From: Saturnia japonica | Taxonomy: Eukaryota; Arthropoda; Insecta; Lepidoptera; Saturniidae | Direction of reading: 5' to 3' | Assembly: GCA_033032175.1 (NCBI GenBank) | Contig: CM065310.1 | Coordinates: 5,270,001-5,334,000, forward strand | DNA: 64,000 bases | Shown: in pieces, positions 10,970 through 22,990 of the stretch | Layout: every line of letters begins with the position of its first letter | How positions within the stretch are numbered: position 1 is the first letter of the stretch | The notes under the pieces: model-generated | What the model saw: only the letters and a program-made list of their open reading frames with translations | What the model was told of the DNA's origin: nothing | The model's database searches: none | Translations under genes and position numbers: made by a program

Positions 10970-11885
10970 CGAATATCTAAGAAAAAAATAATTAAGTTGT
11001 TTTGTACTGGTAGGTGCTAATTTCTTCTCTGAAGGCACAAATATCCTACACTAATAATTGTACTGAGACGCGTTCTTTTACACCATCACTCGAGTGATAT
11101 ATTATAGGAATGTAGGTAAAGTTTATTTTACATACTGTATACTCTGCTTTGTAGAGGTAGCTGTAATGAAAGAACTTTAGCAATCACCCCGGAGAGTTTA
11201 ATGATCAAGGTTCAACGCATAAAACTTGGGCCTTTTAATTTGGAATCTGTTGGGTACATCGTTGAGAAAGTTCCTTGTAAGTTGAAATTTAAGTATGTAG
11301 TTTACCCGTATAATGCATCGTCGTGTTATATTTGTCTGTTTAATTTGTTTTTATCATTATTTATACATTTAATTATATTTAGTACTCGCGGTGGCCCACG
11401 GCTCCATGCGGCGGCAAGTAGTGATTATTTTCGTTTCATAATAAAATTTCTACTCATATTATTGACAAATCTTATAGCTTATAAAATAAAATCTTAAAAT
11501 ATTATTTATTTAAAATATTGTAATATCGTCGTGTATAAATAATTTCTTCCTTTCTAATAAAGGTCTCGAAACATAATTATTGATAAATATCTATACCGTA
11601 GATACTCTGAACTTCTTGTATTCGACCATGTCAAATATCAGAACATGTACCCCTACATGGTTGTTTGTCCGAATATGATTTATTATCAAGTTTCGACCGG
11701 GATAACATTTGGGTCAGTTGGCAACGATATTGTTTCGACACATATTCGTAAACCAAGGTCAATATTAGTATATTATGTGATATGAACATAGATCGATGTC
11801 ATCTGCAGCGATTTAAGCCAGGGAAGATTATTGCATTTGTTTTATTAAGAAGATTTAAAACAGTTGTATTATCATTTATCTATCA
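10970..11885. other. No gene seen
   Basis: AT-rich with a few GC-richer words (CTCGCGGTGGCCCACGGCTC near 11388). A frame of ~98 codons at 11201-11497 is low in complexity and matches nothing I know. Confidence 0.35.
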
Positions 11886-12001
11886 AAATAAATAAAAGTG
11901 AAGTGTCTGTTCGTAATATGAAAATAACAGTTTTTTAGTCAATTCATATGAAATTTTATGCAATAGTTATATTAAAAATAATAATAATTAAATAGCTAGT
12001 A
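11886..12001 (+). repeat. Possible short Helitron-like remnant
   Basis: AGTGAAGTGTCTGTTCGTAA then AAATAACAGTTTTTTAG resembles the start of the Helitron at 41818 (GAAGGGTCTGTTTGTACTGT then AATAACAGCTTTTTACT). The stretch ends AAATAGCTAGTAG, a CTAG followed by T. The middle has been lost. Confidence 0.35.
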
Positions 12002-12213
12002 GCACTACAGCACTCAGACATGCTTCCTATTAGTAAGAAAAAAGAGATTACGTTCTAGTTCCTACAAACATATTCACAAACTTTAGTAACTTTTAGTATA
12101 GACTAGCGGCTCGGTACCTACGCGTTTGTACTAACGCAGTAATTATTTACATCCCGTAATTTTAACTCATATTATTGACAGTTTACATAGCCTATCAATT
12201 GAGAAATGACATA

Positions 12214-13095
12214 TTAGGTATTTACCTATGAAATTGCCGTTTGTTATGAAAAAATTGAAACGAATTTTTTTCATGTATTTTTTATTTGTATTAATCGAAG
12301 TAATCACCCATGCAATCAATGCATCTTTGCCAGCGCAGTAGCAGTTTATTGATGCCCTTCTTAAAGAAATCAGCTGAACGGGAGGCAACAAATTCTTCAA
12401 AGGCATTTTGTACTGCCTCTCGGGTATTGAATTTTTTTCCCGCCTAGGAGTTATCCAGCAAGTAACAATGCGGTTCAAAATTCCTTCATTTGTGTGTCTG
12501 TTGAGCAGTATAAGGCACGTCTCGACGCGTCTTCGCGCTGGCGATCATTGAGTTCGTGGGGCACCCATTTGTCAAGCTTTTTACCTTGCCAATTTGACGC
12601 AAATGGACCAATATTGTTTTGACGCCAGCGTCGAAAGCTTCTGCTAATTCAGCCGTAGATTGTGTATCATCAGCTTCCACAATCGCCTTTAATTCGTCAT
12701 TGTCGAACAAAGTCTTCGGACGACCGCGGGGTTCATTTTTCAGGTCGAAATTCCCAGAACGGAAGCGAGCAAACCAATAACAGGTGGTGCGTTGGTTTGT
12801 AGTGTTAGCTCCGTAAACGTCGTTGATGTTGCGTGCCGCTTGTGGCGCGTTGCTGCCACGACGGTACTCATATTCCATAATTACTCGAATTTTTAACGTA
12901 TCCATTATGACAAAAATGATTGAAATGCGTTGAAAATGTAACACTAATCAATAAACAAAAGACTACTTTTGGAAAAAGAATTCCATGTTTTTAAAATAAA
13001 ATTAATTTGAAATTAGAATTCTTAGCCAAACAAAAATTATTTTGATTTGAAATGGCCAGTACTGCAGAACGGCAATTTCATAGGTAAAGACCTAT
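12214..13095 (-). mobile_element. Second mariner, internally deleted
   Basis: The ends are clear: left TTAGGTATTTACCTATGAAA then TTGCCGTTTG, right inverse CGGCAATTTCATAGGTAAAG then ACCTA. At ~882 bp it lacks about 400 bp compared with a full mariner. TA flanks both ends (12212-12213 and 13096-13097), and the flanking DNA joins into a continuous family C unit, which supports the boundaries. The transposase differs enough from the copy at 1817 to be a separate lineage. Confidence 0.85.
12290..12944 (-). pseudogene. mariner transposase, catalytic core deleted
   Basis: From the ATG around 12904 (the open frame extends to 12944) the N-terminal DNA-binding region is well preserved: VIMEYEYRRGSNAPQAARNI, NDVYGAN, CYWFARFRSGNFDLKNEPRG, then AELAEAFDAGVKTILVHLRQ and IGKVKSL. 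It then degrades (GCPTNSMIASAKTRRDV). After ILNRIVTC at about 12465 the expected DEKW and everything up to the C-terminal segment is missing. The C-terminal segment (GKKFNTREAVQNAFEEFVAS, then SADFFKKGINKLLLRWQRC) follows directly in a shifted frame. All three catalytic aspartates are gone, so this is a non-functional deletion derivative. The ends are intact, so it could in principle have been moved by a related transposase. Confidence 0.88.
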
Positions 13096-13499
13096 TATTA
13101 TATTTTCTTGTACAAAATTTCATGAAAATCTTTTAAGAACTAAATTTGTTTAAGTTTCCTAAATATATTTTTGACTATCCTTATAGCCTATCAAATATGG
13201 AATGACGCAAGCTTCCCGTTTACAAAATTTGATCACAATCGGTTGAGAATTGATGATAATTACATTTTTTTATATTTTTTTACGACTTCTAAATTATTGA
13301 CAATTTTTATAGCCCATCATACATGGAATGGACTTATACTTCTAATATACAAAATTTCATCAAAATCAGTCAAAAATTATCCGTGTACAAATGTACAAAA
13401 TTTCATAAGAATCGATCAAGCCGTTTTTGAGTTAAATCCCGACATACAAACAAACAGACTGACAAAGGACTTTTTAATGGCGTATTCGTGTTCAGTATC

Positions 13500-15950
13500 G
13501 TTCAAATAGGTATCCTATGTAGAAATTAAAAAAAAAAACTACTGACGGAACTACACATTTGTTAATATAGATTACGAAAGGTAAACCTCATTTGTGAATA
13601 TCGTATATAAAATGACAGCGTACAAACCCTCAGCAATGGTTAACAGACTGTCCACCATAAATCTCTCAAACGGCATCCGCTAAATGTTGAGGTCGAGAGA
13701 TTCAGTTACAATAAAACATCGAGACAATTGGTTCCGTCTCTAGTGGCGACTATATGTGAAGCTTTGCTGATAATTTATCTCGACAAAGGACAGTACAATC
13801 GACACTGTGTTTACTTAAGAAGTAGAGATACACAGCTCAAATAAAGAACATGAAATTCTAATTAATTGTCCCACATGCGTAACGAAGTACACAGAGTTTT
13901 TACTTAATACTGTCTGTCTGTGTCTGTTAAATACGTGACTTGCGTGTGTTTCCACATACATCTTTATGTTATTTAACATAATAAGTACCTTAGATTCAAT
14001 AAATAATAAGTCTATGATAAGCATTATGGGTAGTTAGCCCCTACATAACAAAAATGTAGGTGAAATTGGGATATATGCCATCCGCGGGAGCGAGATATTA
14101 ATAAACAGAATAAACTGTACAAATAACGAAAGAAGACAAATAAATAAAACAATTTGCCTTGGATATTTGCAATGACATTATCACAAAAATTGACGTAATT
14201 AAATTGTTTTTGGATATTTGCATAGTAATTGTGATTAACACATTATCATTATACTATTTTATGAGGAACTATTATAGGTATGTTTTTTACTTTTAATATT
14301 ACACTGAAAACTATTCAGCTTTTTTATAGATGCCATAATTTTGAAACGATATAATGAAAAGATAAGCATACAATTTATCGCTATCGCTTAGTATAATAGT
14401 ATAATAATAAATACATATTATATAAGTTATACTAGAAATTACAGTTGTTCTAGGAAAGTTTTGTTTACAAAATGAATTTTACCTGGAATTCCTTGATACA
14501 TATGAATTGTTTTGGACAAGCATTTTGGACTTTTTAAATGACAAATTATTATTCATATTATATGAAAAATAGCAATAACACAAAATCACTTAATAATATA
14601 ATAAATTCATAATTATCATAATATGACAGATAGTAATATCATATGAAAAATGGCATAAATGAAATGTCTCATGCCATGTATAGATTTACATGGAAAAAGA
14701 CTGACAAATATAATGTATGAAGAAAAAACTTTGTTTTGCAGTTTAAATAGAGTTAAATTTCACAAAAATGTGTCAGGACATCATTTATGGTATTTATCAT
14801 AGGAAAACTTTAAGCTGGCTCAAGTTCCATTATAACTTTCTTAAAACATTTCAAAATACTCAGACGACGTTGTTTAGATTCTACAGATAACGCCGTTTGT
14901 CTCTTTTGATTGATGTCCTTTGAATACTTTTATACGATGAATTAATTTTGAATAATGACTAACTCGGTAATACAAGTATAAATGGTTCGTTTATATTTTA
15001 ATTAAATACAGAGTCGCACCATTCTTCAATTTTATAATTTCATTAAACATGCGCATTTAGGCAGTGAAAAAATCTAACATAAAATGTTTTTGGGTTTTAT
15101 TTATTATTGTTACGTTAACTTGTGTTACAGATAGAATATCTGGTCTAGTAATTGTTTTACATAATGATATGTACTGATTTTTTCTGATAATAAATAAAAC
15201 GCGTAGTCAACGGGCCTTTAGTCTTAAGAAGCGGTCAGTAAAACTATGATTAAGTTAGTCTAAAGAGTGTGCAGACTGACGTAGCCTTTACACTAGAACA
15301 CAACAGTGCGAGAACTGTTACTTGTACTCTAGAAAAAAAGTGTGGTATTGGAGATTCTATGCTTGCATAGTTAAGTCCTTCACAAGTTCTGTCCCCTTCA
15401 GTATGTAATTGTTATATTTTATTAACTATTTTTATGTAAATTTTAAGGGGTTCAAAACAAATGGGCGTAGTACACGTGATACCTGCACTATTGTCAACAC
15501 GCCCAAATGGTTACGAAACTCTCGATATAACCTTGTACAGAAATGCATAGCAACAATTCTACCAATGTAAATAATGTTCTTATTTATTTTTCCTATATTA
15601 AACAGCTCATTTATCTAGCCGAAGCAGTGGGCGCCGGCCAGCATCATAATAATATGACATAACTAATACCGTTACTGGAAGATTTATCGCTCGGACAACC
15701 GAGAGCTTTTTGTCTGACAGCTGCTGTTCCTCTAATCGTGTCTGTTATTAGAGACTTTTGTCTATATAGGTATATAATATATAAATCAAATTTAATTATT
15801 TAACCAAATTGACGTTTGTTTAACATATTACATGAAATATGAAATGAACTAAAAAAAATGTAGAGAATATATCAAGCCACCGCAGCTGCGCAGGAACATT
15901 GCCTCATTTAGTGTGTTCTACCGTTCGTATCATGATGTGTGTTCTGAAGA
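13500..15950. other. No gene seen
   Basis: Long AT-rich stretch. GC-richer islets at ~13625-13830 and ~15600-15720 contain words vaguely like the family B 3' UTR (CTCTAGTGGCGACTATATG) but cannot be aligned convincingly. No splice-bounded open frames, RNA genes or clear repeat ends were seen. Confidence 0.35.
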
Positions 15951-15959
15951 GCTGTTCAA

Positions 15960-16250
15960 TCCAATTCCCTCCTCTCCTTTCTACAACAGAACCACACGCG
16001 CTGCGCTTCGGAGTAACAGTTTTACGGAAGCCTCTATCTCAGCACGAACTAAAAAATCTCAATGTCTTAACTTTGCCTTACCGTGAAATTGTGGAACTGT
16101 GGGCAATTGTGTTCCATCCTTCTTACGACATCGGGACCGTGAATTGTAACGTGAAGAGATATTTATGCAGGCCAACATGACAGAGGTGACTGCCGATGAA
16201 TAGCTGATCTTTACCGTCAGGGACAGTACCATCAACTTTCCAATCTGCTA
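15960..16250 (+). pseudogene. LINE reverse-transcriptase C-terminus with 3' UTR
   Basis: The decayed frame ends in FHPSYDIGTVNCNVKRYLC followed by a stop at about 16178. This resembles the C-terminal 'VFPSSYDIGTFK..V..YL' signature of insect non-LTR retrotransposon polymerases. The family B 3' UTR block follows immediately (GCAGGCCAACATGACAGAGG, then ATCTTTACCGTCAGGGACAG, then TACCATCAA). The upstream part (CACACGCGCTGCGCTTCGG) is frameshifted. This copy links the family B non-coding fragments elsewhere to a LINE. The clade (Jockey, RTE or R1) cannot be fixed from so little protein. Confidence 0.55.
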
Positions 16251-16690
16251 CATGTATATAAACTAAATTTACTCAGAATAAATAAAATAAAAAATTGGTA
16301 ATTTCAATGACAAAACGGTTATCTGTCTATTTACATTATGCTCGTTTATAAACGTTTGTCTTTGAAAATATTGAATATTTGGTCACAATTTTATTGCATG
16401 CAATTGAATATGTATTAAATACATATATGAATGGGTAACTGGAACAAAGAAATAACAAAACGCGGTGGAAGAAAATTGTTTATTTGTTTATATTTATTGA
16501 ATGTAATTTTTCTTGTAATTTTACCATAATATATTAAAGGTGGCAGCAGATGGTCAAGTCGGTTTTACTGTCAAAAGGTTATTATAGGTTGGATCATTAT
16601 TTCAATAATAGTGGTGTCTGGAATTGACTCCCTCTCTGTGCATCCACAAAATTATTATTATTGTACATAATATATTAACATTTGTAGAGT
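16251..16690. other. No gene seen
   Basis: AT-rich; nothing recognisable. TGGATCATTATTTCAATAAT then AGTGGTGTCTGGAATTGACT near 16590-16630 could be the start of the neighbouring LINE 3' fragment. Confidence 0.3.
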
Positions 16691-16850
16691 TGAAAAAAAA
16701 ACCGATCGAGTATCTTACTGGTTCTTCTCGATGGTAGGGATATTTCCCGAACCGGCAGTAGTGTTTTGACGTTCATAAGTGCCTTCATAAGGCCTAAATT
16801 GTATGAAAAATTCTTTGATTTTGGTGAATTTGAAATAGCATTACGTACAC
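16690..16850 (+). repeat. LINE 3'-end repeat (family G)
   Basis: CGAGTATCTTACTGGTTCTT then CTCGATGGTAGGGATATTTC, GAACCGGCAGTAGTGTTTTG, ATAAGTGCCTTCATAAGGCC and TTCTTTGATTTTGGTG. This is the familiar lepidopteran LINE 3' end with a TTTGATTTTG tail. The related, poorer copy is at 7735. Confidence 0.55.
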
Positions 16851-16854
16851 TGTT

Positions 16855-16990
16855 CTTATGGTAAGCAGAGTGCAATCCAGAAACAACGGCGACCACCAAG
16901 AGATCGACAGTTCTTCGCCGATCGGTGCTGCAGCTGTTATACCAGCCTGACAAATCAAAAAAGGACCCGTTGGGTAAGACGGTCAACTTA
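16855..16990 (-). repeat. LINE 3'-end repeat (family B), inverted
   Basis: GCAATCCAGAAACAACGGCG then ACCACCAAGAGATCGACAG is the reverse complement of the family B core (TCGGTGGTCGCCGTTGTTTG and GGATTGTG). It abuts the family G fragment in the opposite orientation. Confidence 0.5.
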
Positions 16991-18860
16991 CCTAGCAAAG
17001 TATTATATTACAAAAACATAACCTGCTATTTATTATATTGATTAAAATGGAAATAAAACACGGAACGCAGACACTCCTTAATTAGTTAGTTAATTCGTTG
17101 AATAAAAATAACGTAGAGAAATATAAAGTAATTTTCTTTAACGTTCGTCTTGGCGTGTAAAAAAGTTAAAATAAACAGGCAAATACGCCCTCGGGATAAG
17201 AAAAAACTTCTAAACGATCGTGTCAAAGGATTTTATATTTTGACGCGACCCATGAAATTTTAACTATGACCTTTAATTAGGATAAGGGATACAAAAAGAG
17301 ACTTGTACCTTATTATACGGAAATAAAATCAAAAACAGAAACGACAAGATGTCATGGGACCCATTACTAGTACGTGGTTTATATTCCTTTATTCACACGA
17401 AGTCATTAGCTTCAATTTGATAACAAGTGAAGATAACTATTCCGTATTTATGCAATATTGAATCGAAATTTGTTAATGAAACGTGCTGCATCATTGCCAC
17501 AGAGTTGCCATAACTTTTTTGGGCAATTATAGCATTTATTTGTCTGAATATGTTATTCAAATCATATTAATTACACTTCAAATGAATATATAGTACTTTC
17601 TGGAAAGAGTAAAATACACAAATGAATGCATGGATAAACCTAACTTTAAATAATTTTAACATCCCTTTTACCTTTTGATAAGTTTTTGTAAACTATAAAA
17701 GTGTCATAAATCCACGGACCTATCTAACGGAAATACAGTGTTTTTATGTACTATACTTGAAGAGTATATCCTCTTTTCCTTCTTTTTTGTTTTGGCACCG
17801 CAAAAAGCACATGTCAGCGTCAATGTTTTTAAGCCTTTGTAGTAGTAGGTATTTTATTCAAAGTGGTGTCTAACAAGATGGTGGCTCCCTTGTTAGAACG
17901 ACTTAGGAGTTTTTGTGTGATTTCAAAATGCATGCTTTCAGTTTATATTTACAATTAACTTCACTTATGCACAATAACCAAACTATATCACGCAAAACAC
18001 GACCAATATATTATATAATATATAGGGTGAGAAACCTAAAAAAAGAATTAGAAATAAAAACCACAACATGCCACTTCAAGATCCGCCAAAAACTCTCTAT
18101 AACCTCTTATAAAGGTAGTGTACACAAAACCGAACTAAGTACGATACTATTTTATAATATAGGACGGCTGCCAACACTTCATCGGCGTCTACCCATCTAG
18201 TATGAGATTAAATCTGTATATCATAAAAATACAAATAATCACGTACGAGCACCATATATTCTAGCATGCAAGCAATAAGAATGGTTTACCAACTACTTCT
18301 CCAATGATATTAATAAAATGTCATTGAAATTCTCCTACAAACTCTTTCGCTCCGTTTAAATGAATCATTCCTTTCATGCATCTAGTTTCATGATTGTTTA
18401 AAATTTAATTCCTCAGACTTTAAATTTGACTTTTTTATAAGCAAACAGTTTTATAAATTGTATATGTTATCAGAAATTATAAACGCGATAAAAATTAATT
18501 GATGGAATGCCTATTCATTAATAACTACATCAAAGTTAATTTCTACATTAAAGCGATAATATGTACGTCCATATGAAACTGAAATAATTACCTACTATAA
18601 TTTTTTTTTTTTTTTGTAATTGTGTATAATTATCAAGGCTCTTGCCTTTACGTTTAATAATAAAAGTAATTTTTATAGTACCAATATCAATCTTTACGCA
18701 CTATATCGACAAAATATATTTACGATTTCAATTCCCATGGTTATTTAATCAACAAAATGCGTAAATGTAAAAAATACACTTAACTCCGAAAGCAAAAAAT
18801 AAGGAAATAAATTGTTTTAAGAAATATAAATCTTTTATATCAAAATAGTTTTAGCGTTGT
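16991..18860. other. No gene; possible LINE relic at 18030-18360
   Basis: Mostly anonymous AT-rich DNA. At 18030-18200 a plus-strand frame reads VRNLKKELEIKTTTCHFKIR and ILFYNIGRLPT. At 18280-18360 another reads WFTNYFSNDINKMSLKFSYK then LFRSV and a stop. Spacing and flavour recall the C-terminus of a non-LTR polymerase, but no diagnostic motif is present. Confidence 0.3.
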
Positions 18861-18864
18861 GGCC

Positions 18865-18985
18865 ACAATCTCATCTGACCTACAGTGACAATGTGGCCTA
18901 AGATGGTAGCATGCTAAACCTAGTGGAAGACTGGCTGTAGAATCCGTACAAACAACTAACTGAGCCACCATTGCTTCGCATTCAA
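18865..18985 (-). repeat. SINE S2 3' fragment
   Basis: GTGACAATGTGGCCTAAGAT then GGTAGCATGCTAAACCTAGT matches, inverted, the GGCTTAGC..TGTTACC..CTTGGGCCACGTCGTCA block of the S2 SINE. Confidence 0.55.
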
Positions 18986-18989
18986 TATC

Positions 18990-20420
18990 TGCAGACTGTC
19001 ATTTATACAATTCCTTCACAGTTGAATGAATCGCGGTTTCTAAGAGACAGTACATTTATCCCTTTCTCCATCTTGTAATACTAAATCGAACGATCCTAGG
19101 TAAATGTCATCGTTTTTACACATCCGTAAATCATCTCACTGAAGTGTCCATTTATATAGCTTTACCTCGATATCTGACGTGTATGTATTGTACCACCTGT
19201 CACGGACACCTTTCGCGTACGGACATTAATTTAAGATCGGCCCATTCAATCGTCCCCGACATTGTCCCGTTATGTTTGACACGTTACCTACTCGCGGGAT
19301 CTATATTTTGCGGACAATGCCTTTAAACTTGACAGCTAGCGGCGAAACTATCAAGACTGGGAACAGAAATGTATTTCTGAGGGTTCATAATAATATAACA
19401 TTATAAATATCTTCTTGAGTAATGGAGTTCAATCCACACTAGACCAGGACGTATTGACATTTTTACCGTATCATGTACATTAATTCCGATAACATCTTTG
19501 GTAGTTACTACATAACAAAGCAAGTCGGATCGACTTACCATTTTGGTTCAACAAATAGACTACCACAACAACATTTTAGTAGCGAGTGCGCTTACAGAAC
19601 TCGTGATCAGAATTTATTTAGTCACTTGGTACAGAAGATAAACTATGATGAAAGACGGCAACCTTTATTAATTTCTGAGATTATTATTGCCGGTCCTGGA
19701 GATAGGTTAAGATACGTAATAATACGCCAGCAAAGCGGTACGTGTATTGTGTTAAAATTGATGTGAAAAAAAAATTGTCAAGGGAGGTGATTTACTTAAC
19801 TCGTTTCCTCTACTGTCTACGTTGTTAAACTACAAAAGGTAATAAGATGACGAATCGAAAACAAAAATGAAAGTGAAATTAAAACTAATGAAACAAGAAA
19901 TTACATTTATTCTTATCTAAAATCAGTTATGCAGCGATGGAAGTTAAAAAGTCATTACTGTATGAAAATTTTCAAAATGCGTTTATTGACTAACCGGTTG
20001 CCAAAATATATCCAAGCAGATTTAAGTATTATATTACAACAACATAAAAAAAACCATTTCAGTAGATTTACGTTTTAGGTAAAATTCAATTGTCGAATAA
20101 AATTAGTCGACGTAATGAGAAATAAAATAAAATACCAGCGACATTGTTTCGAAGGCCGTATAGTACTTACACGGCACACGCTTTAATATCGTCGTCAACT
20201 GTTATTAAGGCAATAAATCCCTTCAGCTTCTAATAGGTGGGGAGTCACTGTGTATGTATAAGAAAATAATTTAAACCGAGATCGAACTAAGCATAACTTC
20301 TGTTGAACGAGATTTAATGCTACGTGTGAGTAGTTATAATTTGATAATTTGAATAGTATTCACCTTAAAACAACTGTTCTAAAATGTCACATTATAAGAC
20401 AATTTTTAGCAAAAAAAGAA
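18990..20420. other. No gene seen
   Basis: The stretch 19140-19330 is GC-richer than its surroundings (TCACGGACACCTTTCGCGTA; CAATCGTCCCCGACATTGTC). A 97-codon frame occupies 19473-19766. Neither gives a protein I recognise, and neither has convincing splice or promoter context. The rest is AT-rich. Confidence 0.35.
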
Positions 20421-20424
20421 AACC

Positions 20425-21127
20425 AACTTGAATGATTTTGAATTGTTTTCTGCTGTATCTTGGAAGTTAAAGGTCCAATGCCAATGAAATTAAAATGGGA
20501 CCACCCTTGAGGTAACCCATATCCAACAAAAAAAAAATCATCCAAATCGGTTGATAAACAAAGAAGTTATAGCTGAACATCCATAAAATATATCTATACT
20601 AATTATTAATAATGGGAAAGTAACTCTGTCTGACTGTTACATTGTCACGCTTAAACCGCTGAACAAAATTTTGAATAATTTTGGAATAGAGATAGATTGG
20701 ACCTTGGGAAAGGACATAGGGTACTTTTTGTAGCAAAAATAAAACTTTAAGGGTAAAAAATAGGAGATGAAAGTATGTAAGAGGGAAATATCAGCTTCCA
20801 TGACACAACCGTTTTGTTGATTTGAAATGACAGTATATATTGTAAATAAAAAGTCATTCAAAAAGTTTAATTTTCATAATGTAGACGGGAAACATACACC
20901 ATACTATAATTGAGAGGATATAAAAATAGTTAATAATGCATGAGAAATTGTACACGGGAAATATATGCCACTCCTCAATTGATACGGCATATGAATTGTT
21001 AACAATATGAGTAAAAAATAGAGGGATTTAAATAATTATAGCATAGTAAGAAATGCGTGTGGAGTCGCTGGCACATCGCTAGTATATATATAGTAACCTT
21101 CCACCTTTTGTTGAAGTCGGTTAAAAA
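20425..21127 (-). repeat. Dispersed repeat family A, split by a Helitron
   Basis: The right part (GTAACCTTCCACCTTTTGTT then GAAGTCGGTT, 21093-21122) and the left part (AATCATCCAAATCGGTTGAT, TATAGCTGAACATCCATAAA, 20536-20590) are the inverse of the copies at 8056 and 62972. Removing 20593-21082 restores the block order GACTTCAACAAAAGG, GGAAGGTTAC, TTTTATGGATGTTC. Confidence 0.7.
20593..21082 (+). mobile_element. Non-autonomous Helitron (490 bp)
   Basis: It begins TCTATACTAATTATTAATAA after an A and ends GCACATCGCTAG before a T, as Helitrons do when they insert between A and T without duplicating the target. The internal text GGGAAAGTAACTCTGTCTGA, GATAGATTGGACCTTGGGAA and AGGACATAGGGTACTTTTTG is a widespread lepidopteran family. 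No Rep/helicase coding is present, so it would depend on an autonomous partner. It interrupts a family A repeat and is therefore younger than it. Confidence 0.75.
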
Positions 21128-21129
21128 AA

Positions 21130-22000
21130 AACAATAAATCGAATACAAAATACTTTAAGTTTATAATGATTAAGTTCAGTTCAATGTATACTTAAATAGC
21201 TTTAAGTATTCGAATGTACTTTGAACGATTCTTGGAATTTTAGTGACGATTTAAACATCAACATTTTTTACAACAGTTAATACCTACTTTTATAATAACT
21301 ACACAAGTATTAGGCACCTCTTATTGAAACGACTTCTCGATATGGAAGCAGTTATCGGTTATGGAAGCAATTTTCTTGAAAAATGTGTCACATATATTTC
21401 TGATAAAAGCACCAACAAATAAGTTCCTTTCAGCGCCACTCGCGATATAAAGTTTACTTTAGTGTATTTTACTAGCTTGATAAGATCGTGGCTAAGTTGG
21501 AACAACACGAATTTAAAAATAATCGTTGGTGTAATTCACAAATCTTCTTTCCGTATAGTGTATTTTTTTTATCACAGCCAACATGATTTTCAGAGTCTAA
21601 AAGTTTGTGTCCATTCTTTACATTAATCTTTGAAGCATGTTACAATAGCTTTTTTGTTGATTTGAATATTTATTTATTTATTTCAAGAAATCTACAGCTC
21701 TTAAATTCTAACTTACATACATAATTAAGTTGCCATATTGGCTTAGCCAAAAATGATTTGATTATGTTTCATATATTTGCATGAAATATAACCCGAATTT
21801 TTACAATGTGTTTAATGGTTGTTTTTAGCTCATTTTATATGATACGGCGAAAGCTTACCGAGAAATACCAGCCGGTATTATTCCGGTATTATTGACAAAA
21901 GGAGTATTGACGAAATATCCGATATTCCGGCCAGGATATTCTGTATAGATGACAAGAAGTGCTTTAGTATTTATTTATTAGTGTACTGTACACATGGGTA
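21130..22000. other. No gene seen
   Basis: AT-rich. At 21870-21945 the words CAGCCGGTATTATTCCGGTA and CCGATATTCCGGCCAGGATA form a local cluster of CCGG-type motifs and imperfect inverted repeats. No gene signal. Confidence 0.35.
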
Positions 22001-22004
22001 ACTC

Positions 22005-22245
22005 AGTAAAATTCCTTGGGCCAACTCAATAACTCAAGCCCAGCTTACTGCGCCGCCGCGCCGCAAACGCACATGTGTCGATATAATTGTTCTCTCTTCT
22101 AATACTTGCTTACACCTTGCCAGATTGCTGGACATTCCCCGCTCCTTAAAGACTATACAATGCAAATCTGAATGGTAGATCCAGAGATTAGATCAATAAG
22201 TGAAATAAAACAATCTTGAGCTTTATAACATTATATCTTAGATGC
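22005..22245 (+). repeat. Dispersed repeat family E, diverged copy
   Basis: The blocks GCGCCGCCGCGCCGCAAACG, CGATATAATTGTTCTCTCTT and ATCTGAATGGTAGATCCAGA then GATTAGATCAA parallel the copies at 29505, 41746 and 63747. The family is non-coding here. Confidence 0.5.
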
Positions 22246-22824
22246 TAAACAAACTGACGTGAACTACATATGAGTGTAAAGGGCAATGTGAAACATTATT
22301 GACCGACCTTAACAGTGACATTTTCGCTAGGCGTTCATGGGTCGAACCCCATTTTCTGTGTCACGAGTATTTATAGCCTTAATAACTCTGATGATAAAAG
22401 ACCGGTCCATGTTGGAGTCTAACACTCAGTTATAATTAGTTGGTTTCATTTGGTTGAGATAAAAACATTATTAAAAGAAAAACTTTTAAAAACAAGCTTT
22501 TATTAAATATTTCCTTAATTTTACAGGCTTGTAACGAGCACAAAATTTATTTAGTTTAAGTTCCCCTTTCACCGTTTTAATTTGCGCTACAAGCTTTTAA
22601 AATGATTGAAATATTGATTATAAGCTTTTCTATATTTTTTTCGTATTTTTCTCATCAAACCCTATCATTTGATACCCATACCATGGGGGTGCATATAGAA
22701 TAATTGGTCTGAAATCTTTAAGTGTCCACTATATTCGAATTTAGAATGTCAAATCCATTACAAGCGTGCATTGGAATCCAAACTAAACATATGGTATAAA
22801 AAAAATTTTATCGTTTAAGTTAGC

Positions 22825-22990
22825 GTTCTGGCCATATTTTCAACTGATCGTATGTGACGACGTGGCCCAAGATGGTAACAGGCTAAGCCTAGTAGAGAAC
22901 TGACACTCAAATGCCGCTGCCGGAACACACTTGTTGGTGTTTGGCAACAGCTTAATCTGTTGGGAATAACTGTTTTAAATTTCAGTTGCA
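22825..22990 (-). repeat. SINE S2 3' fragment
   Basis: The inverse of GTGTTCCGGCAGCGGCATTT, GAGTGTCAGTTCTC and TAGGCTTAGCCTGTTACCAT then CTTGGGCCACGTCGTCACAT, the distal half of the S2 family. It is better preserved than the 18865 copy. Confidence 0.65.

Larger units (their letters stand above)
12130..13480 (+). repeat. Repeat of ~125 bp units (family C), split by mariner
   Basis: The unit reads roughly TTGACAATTTTTATAGCC, then TATCA-A-ATGGAATGAC, then TACAAAATTTCATCAAAATC. Three units are visible: one cut by the mariner (12170-12213 continuing at 13096-13150), one at 13175-13245 and one at 13300-13375. A separate pair of units lies at 33360-33570. The tail after the last unit (GATCAAGCCGTTTTTGAGTT, then ACAAACAAACAGACTGACAA) is typical of lepidopteran non-autonomous repeats. 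Confidence 0.6.

Noticed and set aside
18030..18360. Possible LINE polymerase C-terminus
   Set aside because: The peptide flavour fits, but no diagnostic motif or second copy is present, so it was left as a remark only.
22330..22370. GGGTCGAACCCC considered as a tRNA or SINE B box
   Set aside because: No A box at the right distance and no SINE core nearby.
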